Source: JBQLZQ01 sp052168355 (GTDB lineage: Bacteria > Pseudomonadota > Alphaproteobacteria > DSM-16000 > Inquilinaceae). Taken from it: a stretch of DNA of 64,000 nucleotides. The notes beneath the pieces were generated by a model. It was not told the origin of the DNA, made no database searches, and was given only the letters and a program-made list of their open reading frames with translations. A program made the position numbers and the translations under genes. The DNA is taken from the NCBI GenBank assembly GCA_052168355.1, contig JBQLZQ010000005.1:1-64000 (forward strand), read 5' to 3'. This document shows positions 1 through 7,218 of the stretch, piece after piece (within the stretch, counting starts at the first letter, position 1; each line of letters begins with the position of its first letter).

Positions 1-1
1 C

Positions 2-388
2 ACGCCGGCAACGCCGTCCGGCGACGGGCCGACCACCGACGACCTGCGTTTCTTTGGGCTGACCGTCCAGCCGCGGCCGAAGACGCCCGAGGCGCCGGCC
101 ACGCCGCCGACGGCGACCATGGTCATCGGCAGTGCGGCGCCTGATCGCGAACCGGCGGCGCGCGCCCCCGGCCCGGATCCGATCGCCATCGACAGCCGCA
201 TGGATGCCGCCCTGTTGAGCTTTGCCCAGCAGGCGCCGGCCGCGGCGGACGAGGCGTCCGGCCAGACCGCCGAGAATGCCGCCAATCCCCAGCACGTGCC
301 GCCCCACGCGGTTCCGGCGGCCATGATGCGGGCGTTGGACCTGTATCAGCAGCAGGCGATCCGCAACGGCCTGGCCGCGGCCCCCTGA
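2..388 (+). CDS. C-terminal part of an unidentified protein (cut by the window edge)
   Basis: An open frame runs from the left edge to a TGA at 386-388, giving about 128 residues with no start codon needed inside the window; an ATG at 119 is internal. The visible part is rich in Ala and Pro, has the stretch DLRFFGLTVQPRPK near its beginning, a low-complexity Pro/Ala middle, and ends in a short helix-like tail (MMRALDLYQQQAIRNGL). No signal, membrane segment or catalytic motif is visible and I do not recognise the family. It is followed at once by a convergent gene. Confidence 0.45.
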   Translation, partial: TPATPSGDGPTTDDLRFFGLTVQPRPKTPEAPATPPTATMVIGSAAPDREPAARAPGPDPIAIDSRMDAALLSFAQQAPAAADEASGQTAENAANPQHVPPHAVPAAMMRALDLYQQQAIRNGLAAAP

Positions 389-437
389 CCGGGGGCGGCC
401 GGGCCGACATCGGACCCGAGGACCGCCGGTTTCCCGC

Positions 438-1190
438 CTATTTCAGCGCGATCCGGCTCTTGGGGCGGTCGAAGGGGGCCTGACGCGCCACCCCGCCCAG
501 CGGCATCTTTGGTTGCCGGCCGCCCAGCGCCCGGCGGTCGAAGTCCCGCTTGAGGAACAGCGACGTCACCTGGGCGTCGACATGGCAGGGCTTGAACCCC
601 GCCATGTCGATCTGAAGCAGGCCGGCCTGGCGCAGCACCCGCGCCGAATCGTAGTTCCAATCGCTGTTGTCGAGCACCACGACGCCGCCCGGCGCCAGCG
701 CCACCGGCGCCGCCACGGCGCATTCGTACTGGTGCAGCGCGTCGATGGCGATGACGTCGAAGGTCCGGCCCTGCCGGGTCAGGATGGCGGCGTAATGCTC
801 GCCCTGCGCCACTTCGGTCCGGGTCGGCAGGACGATGGACACGTTGTCGCGGCCGGCCCTCTTCATCCGGTCCGCCCACTCGAAATCGTGCTCCACGGCG
901 GTGACCGATGCGGTCCGGGCGCTCCAGAACAGGGTCGAATGGCCCGATCCGAACTCGAACACATGGGCGTCGGCGAAGTCGAGCTGGCCCAGATATTCGA
1001 TCGCCGGATAGGTATAAAGGGGTATCGGAGCGCCGGCCGCGTCGACCGGCAGGCCGGCCTCGGCGCTGCGGCTGTAGCCGTACTCCACGAGCAGGGCGTG
1101 CAGGGGAAACAGCGCCTCGAACCAGCTCCTGGGCATCTTGCGGCCCTTATAGTCGATGGTCTTCGGTGTCCTCGCGCGATCAATCGTCAT
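438..1190 (-). CDS. Class I SAM-dependent methyltransferase-like protein
   Basis: A 250-residue protein starting MTIDRARTPK. The segment VFEFGSGHSTLFW (about residues 78-90) matches the glycine-rich SAM-binding motif I, followed by an acidic residue after the next strand (VTAVEHD) and a later FDVIAIDALHQYE / GGVVVLDNSDW region resembling motifs II and III of small-molecule or O-methyltransferases. The substrate cannot be told from sequence. The open frame extends upstream to 1256, but that extension has no family resemblance; ATG 1190 has no strong ribosome-binding site, so the start is uncertain. It is convergent with the partial gene on its left and divergent from the L,D-transpeptidase-like gene on its right. 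Confidence 0.7.
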   Translation of the reverse strand: MTIDRARTPKTIDYKGRKMPRSWFEALFPLHALLVEYGYSRSAEAGLPVDAAGAPIPLYTYPAIEYLGQLDFADAHVFEFGSGHSTLFWSARTASVTAVEHDFEWADRMKRAGRDNVSIVLPTRTEVAQGEHYAAILTRQGRTFDVIAIDALHQYECAVAAPVALAPGGVVVLDNSDWNYDSARVLRQAGLLQIDMAGFKPCHVDAQVTSLFLKRDFDRRALGGRQPKMPLGGVARQAPFDRPKSRIALK

Positions 1191-1288
1191 TCGAAGGGAG
1201 TCCGAAGGTGGCGGTTCGTGCCAAACCCCTGTGCATATGGCCAATGCCGGTTGCAAAACAAGCCGGCCCCGGCCACCATCCCGAGAGC

Positions 1289-1792
1289 ATGGACATCGAT
1301 GTTTTCCCCGACGGCCGGCTGACGGTGGCCGGCCTCAGCCTTCGCTGCGCGCTAGGCCGCGGCGGCGTGCGGGCGGACAAGCGGGAAGGCGACGGCGCGA
1401 CCCCGGCCGGCGCCTTTCCCCTGCGCCGGCTGCTGTACCGCGCCGACCGCCTGGTGCGGCCCGAAACCGGTCTACCGACGGCCGAGATCGGTCCCGACGA
1501 CGGCTGGTGCGACGATCCCGCCGATGGCCGGTACAACCGGCCGGTCGCCCTGCCCTGCGCGGCGCGGCACGAACGGTTGTGGCGGGACGACGGCCTTTAC
1601 GATCTGGTCGTCGTGCTGGGCCACAACGACGATCCGCCGGAAGCCGGCAGGGGCAGCGCCGTGTTCCTGCATGTGGCGAAGACGGGTTATGAGCCGACCG
1701 AAGGCTGCGTCGCCCTGGCGCTACCGGACCTGACGCGGGTTCTGGGCCTGGTCGGGTCGGGGGATGTGCTGCGGGTTCACCCGCCGGCCTGA
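1289..1792 (+). CDS. L,D-transpeptidase catalytic-domain (YkuD-like) protein
   Basis: A 167-residue protein. The C-terminal half carries the YkuD signature: a histidine in VFLHVAKTGY, then TEGCVALALPD, giving the H...(S/T)xGCxAL arrangement whose Cys is the nucleophile in L,D-transpeptidases that cross-link peptidoglycan or attach proteins to it. The pattern DKREGDGATPAGAFPLRRLLYR near residues 30-50 is typical of the short cytosolic or periplasmic subgroup with no LysM domain. No signal peptide is visible from ATG 1289; the frame is open further upstream but that part is antisense to the methyltransferase gene. It overlaps yggS tail to tail by 16 bases. Confidence 0.75.
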   Translation: MDIDVFPDGRLTVAGLSLRCALGRGGVRADKREGDGATPAGAFPLRRLLYRADRLVRPETGLPTAEIGPDDGWCDDPADGRYNRPVALPCAARHERLWRDDGLYDLVVVLGHNDDPPEAGRGSAVFLHVAKTGYEPTEGCVALALPDLTRVLGLVGSGDVLRVHPPA

Positions 1793-2499
1793 GTCGGCGG
1801 CGCGGCGCGGGGGCCGAACAGGGCGGTACCGATTCGGACATGGGTGGCGCCGTGCCGCACCGCGGTCTCGAAATCGTCGCTCATCCCCATGCTCAACCAG
1901 GGCAAACCGTGGCGGTCCGCCAGTTCCGCCAGCAGGGCGAAATGGAGGGCGGGGTTCTCGTCGACCGGCGGGATGCACATCAAACCGCGCAGTGGCAGAC
2001 CGCAGTCCTTCACGGCCATCGCCAAAAGGTCGCCGAGACCGGCGGGGGCGACGCCGGCCTTCTGCGGTTCCTCCCCGGTGTTGACCTGGATCAGGCAGTC
2101 GGGGCGGCGGCCGGTCCGGTCCATCTCCCGGGCCAGGGCGCGGGCCAGCTTTGGCCGATCGAGGCTTTCGATGACATCGAACAGGGCAACGGCATCGCGG
2201 ACCTTGTTGGTCTGAAGGGGACCGACGAGATGGAGGGTCAGCCCCGGATCCGCGTCTCGCCGCGCCGCCCATCGGGTCTGGGCCTCCTGAACGCGGTTTT
2301 CGCCGAACACCCGTTGGCCGGCGGTCAAGGCCGCGTCGATCCGGTCGTCCGGCTGCACCTTGCTGACCGCCACCAGCGCGACCGACGCGGGGTCCCGCCC
2401 GGCGGCCCTGGCGGCGTCGGCGATCCGGGCCCGGAGGGCGGCGATATTGGCCGCGACATCCGTTCCGGGTCCCGGCGCGGGCGGAGAGGCAGAGGGCAT
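1777..2499 (-). CDS. yggS: YggS family pyridoxal-phosphate homeostasis protein
   Basis: A 240-residue protein of the PLP-binding YggS/PROSC family, which binds pyridoxal 5-phosphate and buffers it in the cytosol without known enzymatic turnover. Lys47 in LVAVSKVQP is the expected Schiff-base lysine; other hallmarks are FGENRVQEAQ, LHLVGPLQTNK, IQVNTGEEPQKAG and LSMGMSDDFETAVRHGATHVRIG towards the end, which bind the phosphate. ATG 2499 gives the usual family length; the open frame continues upstream to 2856, but the extra part would overlap the next gene's start. Upstream bases GGAACG can serve as ribosome-binding site. It is divergent from the cupin gene. Confidence 0.92.
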   Translation of the reverse strand: MPSASPPAPGPGTDVAANIAALRARIADAARAAGRDPASVALVAVSKVQPDDRIDAALTAGQRVFGENRVQEAQTRWAARRDADPGLTLHLVGPLQTNKVRDAVALFDVIESLDRPKLARALAREMDRTGRRPDCLIQVNTGEEPQKAGVAPAGLGDLLAMAVKDCGLPLRGLMCIPPVDENPALHFALLAELADRHGLPWLSMGMSDDFETAVRHGATHVRIGTALFGPRAAPPTQAGG

Positions 2500-2668
2500 G
2501 ATGGCGTTCCGGCACGTCGATGGTTGAGCAAGACCGTCGCGGCGTTGTCGAGCCAAACGAACCGCCGCGTCAAGGCGGCCCTTGGTTTCCCGGTCCAGCC
2601 GGATAGAATGCGGCGCTCCGGAGTTCTTGTGAGAGTACCATTCTTCAATCGATAGGGGAGACGCGATT

Positions 2669-3868
2669 ATGGGCCGATCGAACATCAGCGCCGACACCAT
2701 CCTGGCGCCGATCGGGCTGGACCGTTTCGAGACCGAGCATCGCGGCAAGACCCCCCTGCACATCAAGGGCGATGCGGACAAGTTCGCCGACATCATGTCC
2801 TGGCCGGTGTTGAGCGACCTGATCAACACCACCAGCCTGTGGACGTCGACGACCATGAAGCTGGTTCTGGATAACCGGACGCTGTTGCCGGAGGAGTATT
2901 GCGAGCGCGGTCAGAACCGCGACCGCCAGCCCGCCCTGGTACCCGACCCGGCCAAGGTCGGTCTGTGGTTGCGGCGCGGCGCCTCCATGGTGCTCAACGA
3001 TATCGACACGCTGACCCCGGGGCTGCGGCAGGCCGCCGGGGCGCTGGAGAACGCTTTGGGCGGCAAGGTTCAGGCCAACCTTTACTGTTCCTGGAAGGCC
3101 CACCCGGCGTTCGCGTCCCATTTCGATACCCATGAGGTTTTCGCCCTGCATATCGCCGGCGAAAAGACCTGGCAGGTCTATGAACGGCATTTCCAGGACC
3201 CGATCAGCCACCCGGCGTTCAAGGGCCTGGGCGACGCCTTTCATCAGCAGCACAAGGGCAGGCTGACCCAGGAGATTACTCTGAAGCCGGGCGACCTTTT
3301 GTATCTGCCGCGCGGCTGGTATCACGACGCCATCGCCCTGTCCGATGCCGCCGTCCATGTCGCCTTCGGACTGACCACGCCGATCGGGCTGGATCTGTTC
3401 GACCTGCTGTTCCAGAGGGCGGCGCTGGATCCCCGCTTCCGCGCGCCCGTTCCGCGTCCGGAACGACCTGGGGGGCGCGAGGCATTGAACGCCTACCTGC
3501 ACTCCCTGTCCGATGCGCTGCGCGATCTCGCCCAAGATCGGGACGTCGCCGAATCGTTCGCCGGGTTTGTCGAGAATTATCGCTACAAGCGGCCGGATAT
3601 GCGCCTGCCGGACGATGCCACGACGCGCCGGTTCCGAAGGACCGATCCGAAGATCACGGTGCGCCGGCACGGTCCAGGGTGGGTGATCGGCACCGACACC
3701 CAGGCCGTCGCGGTGCCGCCGGGCCTGGAACAGCCGGTCGGATGGATGGTCGGGCGGGACGGATTTACCAACCATGATTTTTCGATGGCGTTCCGGCCGA
3801 TGTCACAGCAGGCGCGTGACAAGCTGCTGCGGGACATGATCGCCATGGCCGTCATCGCCGAGGAATAG
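2669..3868 (+). CDS. JmjC/cupin-4 type Fe(II)/2-oxoglutarate oxygenase-like protein
   Basis: A 399-residue protein resembling the ribosomal-oxygenase (YcfD/ROXA, Cupin_4) branch of JmjC enzymes. The metal-binding triad is visible: His151 and Asp153 in SHFDTHEVF and a distal His230 in AVHVAFGL. Lys-containing IAGEKTW and LKPGDLLYLPRGWYHDA are also family hallmarks; the C-terminal ~130 residues would be the dimerisation/winged-helix part. Known relatives hydroxylate a ribosomal protein residue; the target here is inferred only. ATG 2669 is preceded by a good ribosome-binding site (GGGGAG, 2655-2660). It stands alone, with about 210 bases before the first porin. Confidence 0.8.
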   Translation: MGRSNISADTILAPIGLDRFETEHRGKTPLHIKGDADKFADIMSWPVLSDLINTTSLWTSTTMKLVLDNRTLLPEEYCERGQNRDRQPALVPDPAKVGLWLRRGASMVLNDIDTLTPGLRQAAGALENALGGKVQANLYCSWKAHPAFASHFDTHEVFALHIAGEKTWQVYERHFQDPISHPAFKGLGDAFHQQHKGRLTQEITLKPGDLLYLPRGWYHDAIALSDAAVHVAFGLTTPIGLDLFDLLFQRAALDPRFRAPVPRPERPGGREALNAYLHSLSDALRDLAQDRDVAESFAGFVENYRYKRPDMRLPDDATTRRFRRTDPKITVRRHGPGWVIGTDTQAVAVPPGLEQPVGWMVGRDGFTNHDFSMAFRPMSQQARDKLLRDMIAMAVIAEE

Positions 3869-3949
3869 CGGCGGATCAGGGTTTTGAGCAAATCTGTTGC
3901 GGAGATGCCACAGATGTTAGGATTTGTGACTTTAACGCAACTTTGACGA

Positions 3950-3978
3950 TTGTGTGGCTCAAATGAGGGCGGTATACG
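3950..3978 (+). promoter_or_regulatory. Putative promoter of porin 1
   Basis: A -35-like TTGTGT at 3950-3955 and a -10-like TATACG at 3973-3978 are spaced 17 bases apart in the only long gap upstream of the first porin (3869-4078). This would give a leader of about 95 bases. The match is by eye only. Confidence 0.35.
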
Positions 3979-4078
3979 AGTTTCATCATCGATCCGGAAT
4001 CGCGGCCCGGAAGCTGCCGGTCGATGCTTCTAAGAGTTACGTTGACCCGGCTGCACAGCCGCTTACGGAGGTTTTGAG

Positions 4079-5116
4079 ATGAAGAAAGTACTGCTTGGGA
4101 GCACCGCGCTCGTCGCATTTGGCCTGATGGCCGCGCCGGCCAGCGCGCAGCTCGAACTCGCGATCACCGGCTCGGTGGACGTGCATTTCGGTTACGGTGA
4201 CGACGATTTCGACGCCAACGAGCGCGATTACGGCGGCACCACCGACACGATCCTGAACTTCAACGCCGACGGCGTCGCCGACAACGGCCTGAGCTACGGC
4301 GGCCGGATCAATGTCGACGACAGCGGCAACGAGTTCCGCATCGACGAGACCTGGGTCTATCTGTCGGGCAACTGGGGCGAGGTTCGCCTGGGCGCCAAGG
4401 AAGGCCAGGCCCAGAACCTGCGCCTGACCATGCCGACCACCGGCAACGGCCAGACGGACGGCGATTTCGGTCGCTACATCCAGGAAGTCAACAACCAGGA
4501 AGGCCTCAGCTTCCTGGACGAGCAAGACGACACCAAGATCAGCTACATCGGCAACTTCGCAGACTTCACGTTCGGCGTCAGCTATTCGCCGACCACCGGC
4601 GCCAACGATTCCGGTGCCAATCCGCAGTTGAGTGACGACGATGCCGGCGAGTTTGAGAACGTGTTCTCGGCCGGCGCCAACTACCAGGGCGATTTCGGCG
4701 CGGCGACGTTCGGCGTTTCGGCCGGCATCGCCTCGGGCGATGCGGAGCTGGGCTCGGAGGAAGACCTGTTCGAGTATGGCTTCGGTGCCGAGGTCGGCTA
4801 TGCCGGCTTCACCTTCGGCGGCTTCTACATCAACAGCGAAGGCGGCACGATCGAGGACCGCGATCGTTACGGCCTGGGCGTGAGCTGGGGCGCGGGTCCC
4901 TGGGGCTTCGCGGTCAACGGCATGTACGCCGAAGCGGACCTTGCCGGTGCCGGAAACGAGCGTGAGGACTACTCGGTCGGCGCGGGCTTGTCCTATGTCG
5001 TGGCCCCCGGCCTGACCGCCTACGGCGATCTCGTCTACTTCGACTACGACGGCGACGGCACCGCCGCCGACAACGAAGGCTATGTCGGCCTTGTGGGCGT
5101 GACCGCCGCGTTCTAA
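4079..5116 (+). CDS. Gram-negative outer-membrane porin, copy 1
   Basis: A 345-residue protein with a clear signal peptide (MKKVLLGSTALVAFGLMAAPASA, 23 residues, cleaved before QLELAITGS). The mature chain has alternating polar and apolar beta-strand pattern, many Gly, Asp and aromatic residues, and ends in TAAF with a C-terminal Phe, the signal used by the BAM machinery for outer-membrane insertion. This matches the general porin (Porin_4) family that forms trimeric diffusion channels. The start has an excellent GGAGG at 4066-4070. It is followed by a strong hairpin terminator and by a second closely similar porin at 5484. Substrate preference cannot be read from sequence. Confidence 0.92.
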   Translation: MKKVLLGSTALVAFGLMAAPASAQLELAITGSVDVHFGYGDDDFDANERDYGGTTDTILNFNADGVADNGLSYGGRINVDDSGNEFRIDETWVYLSGNWGEVRLGAKEGQAQNLRLTMPTTGNGQTDGDFGRYIQEVNNQEGLSFLDEQDDTKISYIGNFADFTFGVSYSPTTGANDSGANPQLSDDDAGEFENVFSAGANYQGDFGAATFGVSAGIASGDAELGSEEDLFEYGFGAEVGYAGFTFGGFYINSEGGTIEDRDRYGLGVSWGAGPWGFAVNGMYAEADLAGAGNEREDYSVGAGLSYVVAPGLTAYGDLVYFDYDGDGTAADNEGYVGLVGVTAAF

Positions 5117-5140
5117 GCGGATCACTCCCAACGACTTGAG

Positions 5141-5172
5141 AAAGGGCGGTCCTTTTGGGCCGCCCTTTTTTC
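5141..5172 (+). terminator. Rho-independent terminator of porin 1
   Basis: Nine-base arms AAAGGGCGG and CCGCCCTTT flank a short loop and run into a tract of T residues (5165-5171), 24 bases after the porin stop codon. This is a canonical intrinsic terminator. Confidence 0.9.
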
Positions 5173-5221
5173 GTAATCCCCCACCATCCAAGCCGTGCCC
5201 GCTCGGGGAACCGGCTGTTCT

Positions 5222-5287
5222 GTCATCGCCCCGTCATCGCCCCGTCATCGCCCCGTCATCGCCCCGTCATCGCTCTGTCATCGACTG
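5222..5287. repeat. 11-bp tandem repeat between the two porins
   Basis: The unit GTCATCGCCCC is repeated four times perfectly (5222-5265), followed by two degenerate units (5266-5287). It lies in the 367-base non-coding gap 5117-5483, downstream of the porin 1 terminator and 200 bases upstream of porin 2. No coding frame explains it. It could be a protein-binding array or a replication-slippage repeat. Confidence 0.9.
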
Positions 5288-5341
5288 TTGCCGTGCAGAC
5301 ACGGCCAGCGCCTTTATGCACCGCTGCGACAGATTGGACCG

Positions 5342-5417
5342 TTGTGGCCCAAAGGATTTGGGTCTTAGTATCGCCCCATTCACATATTCGTGAATGATAT
5401 ATATCGTTTTGATATAT
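5342..5417 (+). promoter_or_regulatory. Putative promoter and operator region of porin 2
   Basis: Three inverted repeats are stacked here: CCCAAA/TTTGGG (5348-5362), ATTCAC/GTGAAT (5378-5395) and ATATATC/GATATAT (5399-5417, loop GTTTT). A -35-like TTGTGG (5342-5347) and -10-like TAGTAT (5366-5371) bracket the first one, so a bound protein would sit on the promoter spacer. The right part is strongly AT-rich against a GC-rich genome. This suggests regulated expression of porin 2; the regulator is unknown. Confidence 0.45.
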
Positions 5418-5483
5418 GGGCCGATCTTGCAACGGAAGGCGTCGGCCACCCCCGTGCAACAGGACCCCGATGGAGGATATGCG

Positions 5484-6518
5484 ATGAAGAAAGCCATGCT
5501 GGCCGGGACCGCGCTTGTGGCCTTCGGTCTGACGGCGGCGCCAGCCAGCGCCCAACTCGAACTGGCGATCACCGGTTCGGTTGATTTCAACTTCGGCTAC
5601 GGTGACGACGATTTCGACACCAACGAGCGCGATTACGGCGGCACCACCGACACGATCCTGAACTTTAACGCCGACGGCGTCGCCGACAACGGCCTGAGCT
5701 ACGGCGGCCGGATCAACGTCGACGACAGCGGCAACGAGTTCCGCATCGACGAGACCTGGGTCTATGTCTCCAGCACCTGGGGCGAGGTGCGCCTGGGGGC
5801 CAAGGAAGCCCAGGCCCAGAACCTGCGCCTGACCGTGCCCACAACCGGTAACGGCCAGATCGACGGCGATTTCACCCGGTATATCGACGATGTCGACAGC
5901 CCGGTGGGGATCGATTTCCTCTACGACAACGACGACACCAAGGTGAGCTATATCGGCTCCTTCCAGGATCTGACCTTCGGGTTCAGTTTCTCGCCGACCA
6001 GCGGCACGGATGGTGGTGGCAGCAACGCCGAGTTGAGCGACGATGATGCCGGCGACTTCGAGAACATCTTCTCGGCCGGCGCCAACTACACCGCCGAATT
6101 CGGGGCCGCCAGCGTCGGCGTCTCGGCCGGCGTCAACACCGGCGACGCCGAGCTCCAGACCGAAGAAGATCTGTTCGAATGGAACTTGGCGGCCGAGGTC
6201 GGCTATGCCGGCTTCACCTTCGGCGGGTTCTATATGGATTCCGAGGGCGGTGAGTTCGCGGATCTGCAGCGCTACGGCCTTGGCGTCGCCTACGGCTTCG
6301 GCCCGTGGGAGGTCGCGGTCAACGGCGTCTATGCCGATGCCGATTTGGTCGGCGGCAACGGACGGGAGGACTACGGCATCGGTGCGGGTCTGTCCTACGC
6401 CGTGGCCCCGGGTCTTACGGCCTATGGCGATGTCGTCTATTTCGACTATGACGGCGAAGGCACCGCCCTCGACAACGAGGGCTATGTCGGTCTGGTCGGC
6501 ATGACCGCCGCTTTCTAA
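5484..6518 (+). CDS. Gram-negative outer-membrane porin, copy 2
   Basis: A 344-residue paralogue of the porin at 4079, with the same 23-residue signal peptide layout (MKKAMLAGTALVAFGLTAAPASA) and the same C-terminal TAAF ending. A 165-base segment near the 5 prime end (5601-5765 against 4196-4360) differs at only three bases, including third codon positions, while later segments are more diverged; copy 2 differs mainly in surface-loop-like stretches such as QIDGDFTRYIDDVDSP. ATG 5484 is preceded by GGAGG (5472-5476); the open frame continues upstream to 5394 but that part is not porin-like. It ends in its own intrinsic terminator. Confidence 0.92.
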   Translation: MKKAMLAGTALVAFGLTAAPASAQLELAITGSVDFNFGYGDDDFDTNERDYGGTTDTILNFNADGVADNGLSYGGRINVDDSGNEFRIDETWVYVSSTWGEVRLGAKEAQAQNLRLTVPTTGNGQIDGDFTRYIDDVDSPVGIDFLYDNDDTKVSYIGSFQDLTFGFSFSPTSGTDGGGSNAELSDDDAGDFENIFSAGANYTAEFGAASVGVSAGVNTGDAELQTEEDLFEWNLAAEVGYAGFTFGGFYMDSEGGEFADLQRYGLGVAYGFGPWEVAVNGVYADADLVGGNGREDYGIGAGLSYAVAPGLTAYGDVVYFDYDGEGTALDNEGYVGLVGMTAAF

Positions 6519-6540
6519 CCGACGCGCGGCGGAAATCGGG

Positions 6541-6574
6541 GAAGGGGACGGCCTTGCGTCGTCCCCTTCTTTTG
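6541..6574 (+). terminator. Rho-independent terminator of porin 2
   Basis: Ten-base perfect arms GAAGGGGACG and CGTCCCCTTC with a 9-base loop, followed by TTTT, 22 bases after the porin 2 stop. Strong intrinsic terminator; the next gene begins only 17 bases later. Confidence 0.9.
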
Positions 6575-6590
6575 TGTTCTATCCTCGTCC

Positions 6591-7133
6591 ATGAGAACAA
6601 TAGTGACGATGCCCCTTCGGGCCATATCCGTGGCGGTGATCGCCGCCTTCCTGGTTGCCTGCGGCCAGGATCTGGCTCCCGAGCGTGGCGAGTTCGAGAC
6701 CGGCGATACCCGCGACCAGCGGGCCCGAAGTTTCGGCAGCCTGCTGGGTGAGGGCGGGCTGTCGTTCGGCGGCCGCGACGACAGCGCCGATGAGCAGCAG
6801 ACCGGCATCGGGGTCAACGGGTTCCTGTGGCGGGCCGCGCTCGACACCATCTCCTTCATGCCCGTTCAGTCGGCCGATCCGTTCGGCGGGGTCATCCTGA
6901 CCGACTGGTATTCCCTGCCCGAAGCGCCGGACGAACGCCTGAAACTCAACGTCTATATTCTGGACCGGCAGTTGCGGGCCGACGGTGTACGGGTGGCCGC
7001 GTTCCGCCAGATGCGGGACGCGTCGGGCGCCTGGGCCGATTCGGCGGTCGATCCGGCCACCGAAACGGCGCTTGAGGACACCATCCTCACCCGGGCGCGT
7101 GAGATCAGGGTCGCATCGGTCGCATCCAACTAA
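6591..7133 (+). CDS. DUF3576 domain lipoprotein
   Basis: A 180-residue protein with a lipoprotein signal: a short basic N-terminus, a hydrophobic core and LVAC with Cys24 as the lipidation site. The rest (TGIGVNGFLWRAALDTISFMPVQSADPFGGVILTDWYS and LNVYILDRQLRADGVRV) matches the DUF3576 family, an uncharacterised envelope lipoprotein that in Alphaproteobacteria commonly precedes leuS, as here. An alternative start is ATG 6609. Its proximity to the porin terminator means its promoter probably overlaps that hairpin region, or it is expressed by read-through. Confidence 0.82.
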   Translation: MRTIVTMPLRAISVAVIAAFLVACGQDLAPERGEFETGDTRDQRARSFGSLLGEGGLSFGGRDDSADEQQTGIGVNGFLWRAALDTISFMPVQSADPFGGVILTDWYSLPEAPDERLKLNVYILDRQLRADGVRVAAFRQMRDASGAWADSAVDPATETALEDTILTRAREIRVASVASN

Positions 7134-7218
7134 CGAGGACAAGGGTTCGGCGCCGCATTTTCGTTCCGTTTCCGTAAGGAAGGCGGCGACCGGCGCGGAA
7201 GACGGGAAGACCGGCGGC

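Noticed and set aside
5222..5287. CRISPR-like repeat
   Set aside because: The units are 11 bases, directly adjacent with no spacers, and no cas genes are seen.
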